Below the pieces are notes generated by a model. The model had not been told where the DNA came from, did not search any database, and worked only from the letters and a program-made list of their open reading frames with translations. DNA of 7,560 bases from SIG710 sp045596925 (GTDB lineage: Bacteria > Bacillota > Clostridia > Oscillospirales > CAG-272): assembly GCA_045596925.1 (NCBI GenBank), contig JAZODH010000049.1, forward strand, positions 1 through 7,560, given 5' to 3'. Numbering within the stretch: the first letter of the stretch is position 1; each line of letters begins with the position of its first letter. Positions 5,349 through 7,560 of this stretch are shown here, one piece after another. Both the position numbers and the translations under genes were made by a program.

Positions 5349-7560
5349 TCAGTTTGCCTTCTGGTAAACTCTTACGTAGTCGAACAGAACGCTGTCGGTA
5401 AAAGCGGATCCGTCCATAGCGTCTGCCCAAGTACCGAACTCGATAGTGAGCTTGAGGTAGCAAGCAGCTGCGCAAGTCTGTCCATCGGGATAGTTTGCAG
5501 AGCCGGCCTCGACGCGGTAAGTCTCAACACCGTCAATAAAGAAGATGTATTCTGTTTCTGTCCAGAGAAGACCGAAGGTATGGTACTCTCCGTCATAAAC
5601 ATCAATGCCCTCGATGCCTGCTCCCGTAGCCTGGTGACTATTGCCGTAGCCGTCCCAGTGAATTGCATGGTTAATACCTTTCTTTGCAATACTGTAGGAC
5701 TCCATGATATCGATTTCAGCGCCGTCAACAGCACTGTTGTTAACGTTTTGCTGTCCACTGCACATGAGCCAGAACGCACTCCAGAATCCGGGTTTGGTCT
5801 GAAGCTTGCAGCGTGTCTCAAAGTAACCTCTTGCCTGCTCAAACATTTTATTGGAGTAGTTCTTGCTCTGTGTACGGATCGCACCGGAGGTAAGGTTTCC
5901 GTTTGCATCGCGGACTGCCGCAAGAACCAGGTTGCCGTTGCCATCAACGTAGGCTCTGTCGTCGGCCCACCTGCCGCCAAGGTCCTGGCGGTTTTGCTCG
6001 GGGCACTTTGCCCACTTGGTGCTGTCAAGGGTTGTTCCGTCGAAGCCGTCGAAGAAGGTCAGATTATACGTGTCGCCGTAAAACTCAAGAGTCTGCTTGG
6101 GCTGCTCGCCGTTTGCGGGAGGTGTAAGCATTTCTGTAAACGTTTTTGCAAGATCATCATAGTAAGCCTTCCACTCGGCGAGTGTCTTTGTCATGGTCTG
6201 GCCGTCAACTGTGCAAGTGACCTTGATCTTGTCAACGTTGTCGCGGTCGGTTTTTGTGTCGGCGGTGGGGTCGATACCGTGAAGCTTATCCTGGTATGCG
6301 ATAAGACCGCCGGGCTTTCCGCTTGAATGTTTAAGAGTAAGAGCCGTGGGATCAGCAAGAACGATAGTATGCGCCTTGTCTTGACCAAATACTCTTGCAC
6401 ATGTAGTTATATTAGGGAGGCCCATGGAGTAGCTATCCACACCCTGGAAGGACGCGGGCATAAGGATAGTCGATGCAGGAACGTTCATAAAGGCATTAGC
6501 ACAGAAGGAAACCAGCTTCTTTACGCCCGTCAAGTCAATGGTGTTAACCGCAGGAACGTCAGCTCCTACAGTCCATACTCTCTTAAGCTTGCCTGCGTTT
6601 CCGTTAGCGAATGTGTACTGAACTCTGGTCGTGCTTCTGATGTTCTCGGGAAGAATAATATTCTCAACCGCCCTCGCTTCATAGAAAGCCTGGTGGAGAG
6701 ACATGGACTCCAGACCTGACAGGTCTATGATACCGCCAAAATCCTTTGCCTGAGTCTCTGCTGTCAGATACGGCTTGTTCTCGGAAGCGTATACCATATT
6801 CTTAACGGAATAGTTATATACCAACAGGTAGTCGCGCGAAGCGGTCATTCCCTCGGGATATACGATGGTTTCAAGAGAGCTTACAGTCGTATTTTCCAGA
6901 GCAGAAATCGCAAAATCATTTACGCCGTAGTCAATAACGAGGGTCTTGATCTTATTTTCGTTAGCCTCGGTCAGAATGGGGCTGTAGATCGTTGCCTGTT
7001 TGTAAAGACCGTTGCCCGTTGTGCTGTCAACAGCGGGACTCGAGGTACCCGGAGTAAAGTATTGACTACTGAAGGGGGCAAATCCACCTCTCGATGCACG
7101 GTCTCTGATCTGAGGAAGCGTTGCCACAGCGTTTTCATCAGCTTTGGGGTCACGGCGGTAAACCGCTACAAGCTCAAAGGTTCCGTCAGCCTTGGTATCG
7201 GTAAGAAGAGACCAAACTACGTTTGTGGAGCTTGTATCCTCAAGTCTGTTTGCCAAGGATGCATCCGTAGTGTTACCGAAGATCCACTTACGGAGGGGAA
7301 GGTTGGAGTATGTGAACGTATTTGGCGTATTTGCGTTGCCGTCCTCGTCCGTGAAGCTGTAATCTTCGTTGATGGTATCCTTAATACTGTCTGCAAACGC
7401 CTTCTGATCGCCGTCTGTGATAGAGAACGCGCCCTTGTCAAGAACGGGCCAGAGCTTATCTGCGTCTGTGTTCTGAGAGTTTGCGATACCGCTCATAAAT
7501 GCAAATATTGTTGCATCGTAGAGAGAGTGAGCGGTCTTCTTTGTTCTGCCGGAAGTGTAG
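5349..7560 (-). CDS. Leucine-rich-repeat (BspA-like) / GH16 beta-glucanase fusion protein (5' end outside window)
   Basis: The frame is open to the right edge, giving at least 736 residues. The first ATG inside the window (7496) is probably internal, because the 21 residues before it read as normal coding sequence with no stop. Numbering below is from that Met. Residues about 180-370 look like degenerate BspA-type leucine-rich repeats (IKTLVID, SLETIVYPEGM, VENIILPENI, KLVSFCANAF, STILMPASF). Residues about 475-713 are a GH16 domain: LTFFDGFDGTTLDSTKW, GYFETRCKL, GFWSAFWLM, then GAEIDIMES with nucleophile E594, D596 and acid/base E599, and a closing VLFDYVRVYQK. The ExDxxE form is that of laminarinase-like GH16 enzymes, which cut beta-1,3 or mixed beta-glucans outside the cell. 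No dockerin or sortase signal ends the protein; any signal peptide or anchor would be at the unseen N-terminus. Residues 1-175 are not recognised. The GH16 call is firm, the repeat call moderate. Confidence 0.9.
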   Translation of the reverse strand, partial: YTSGRTKKTAHSLYDATIFAFMSGIANSQNTDADKLWPVLDKGAFSITDGDQKAFADSIKDTINEDYSFTDEDGNANTPNTFTYSNLPLRKWIFGNTTDASLANRLEDTSSTNVVWSLLTDTKADGTFELVAVYRRDPKADENAVATLPQIRDRASRGGFAPFSSQYFTPGTSSPAVDSTTGNGLYKQATIYSPILTEANENKIKTLVIDYGVNDFAISALENTTVSSLETIVYPEGMTASRDYLLVYNYSVKNMVYASENKPYLTAETQAKDFGGIIDLSGLESMSLHQAFYEARAVENIILPENIRSTTRVQYTFANGNAGKLKRVWTVGADVPAVNTIDLTGVKKLVSFCANAFMNVPASTILMPASFQGVDSYSMGLPNITTCARVFGQDKAHTIVLADPTALTLKHSSGKPGGLIAYQDKLHGIDPTADTKTDRDNVDKIKVTCTVDGQTMTKTLAEWKAYYDDLAKTFTEMLTPPANGEQPKQTLEFYGDTYNLTFFDGFDGTTLDSTKWAKCPEQNRQDLGGRWADDRAYVDGNGNLVLAAVRDANGNLTSGAIRTQSKNYSNKMFEQARGYFETRCKLQTKPGFWSAFWLMCSGQQNVNNSAVDGAEIDIMESYSIAKKGINHAIHWDGYGNSHQATGAGIEGIDVYDGEYHTFGLLWTETEYIFFIDGVETYRVEAGSANYPDGQTCAAACYLKLTIEFGTWADAMDGSAFTDSVLFDYVRVYQKAN

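Noticed and set aside
5580..6326. Plus-strand open frame of 248 codons opposite the GH16 gene
   Set aside because: The GH16 catalytic domain is coded on the other strand across this interval; the antisense translation has no recognisable features.

Overview
The window looks like chromosomal DNA of an uncultured or gut-type clostridium (Bacillota, Clostridia, probably near Oscillospiraceae/Ruminococcaceae). This rests on four Gram-positive-type proteins: the RNase Y tail, an IreB-family phosphoprotein, a bifunctional RibF and a C-terminally anchored S11 carboxypeptidase. Consensus-like sigma-A promoters, AGGAGG ribosome binding sites and strong T-tailed terminators between moderately GC-rich genes agree with this. 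No rRNA, tRNA, CRISPR, insertion sequence or phage gene was seen.

Layout. (1) Bases 1-252 hold the 3' end of rny on the plus strand. A gene-free stretch follows and ends in two back-to-back perfect palindromic terminators (388-457). (2) Bases 456-2402, minus strand, encode a YgiQ-type radical SAM protein that converges on rny. Its stop codon sits in the T tract of the shared terminator. (3) Bases 2403-2599 form an AT-rich divergent promoter region, with a good promoter for ygiQ on the minus strand and a near-perfect TTGAAA-17-TATAAT promoter for the plus-strand operon. (4) Bases 2600-5158 are a tight plus-strand operon: ireB (envelope-stress kinase partner), ribF (FMN/FAD synthesis) and an S11 D-Ala-D-Ala carboxypeptidase family gene. 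It ends at a perfect 20-bp-stem bidirectional terminator. (5) Bases 5219-7560, minus strand, hold a large extracellular-type protein that joins a degenerate BspA-like leucine-rich region to a GH16 beta-glucanase domain and runs off the right edge. A 36-residue peptide gene, preceded by a strong ribosome binding site, lies 19 bases after its stop codon.

How they fit together. ireB and the carboxypeptidase homologue share a probable transcript, and both family backgrounds point to cell-wall control. ribF between them looks like a housekeeping passenger. The GH16 protein and the peptide form a separate accessory transcript, probably for glucan use or surface interaction.

Two points deserve most attention. 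The first is the small acidic peptide gene 3' of the glucanase, which is too short for usual gene callers. The second is the carboxypeptidase homologue, which keeps the SxxK pair but has lost the usual SxN serine and KTG lysine.
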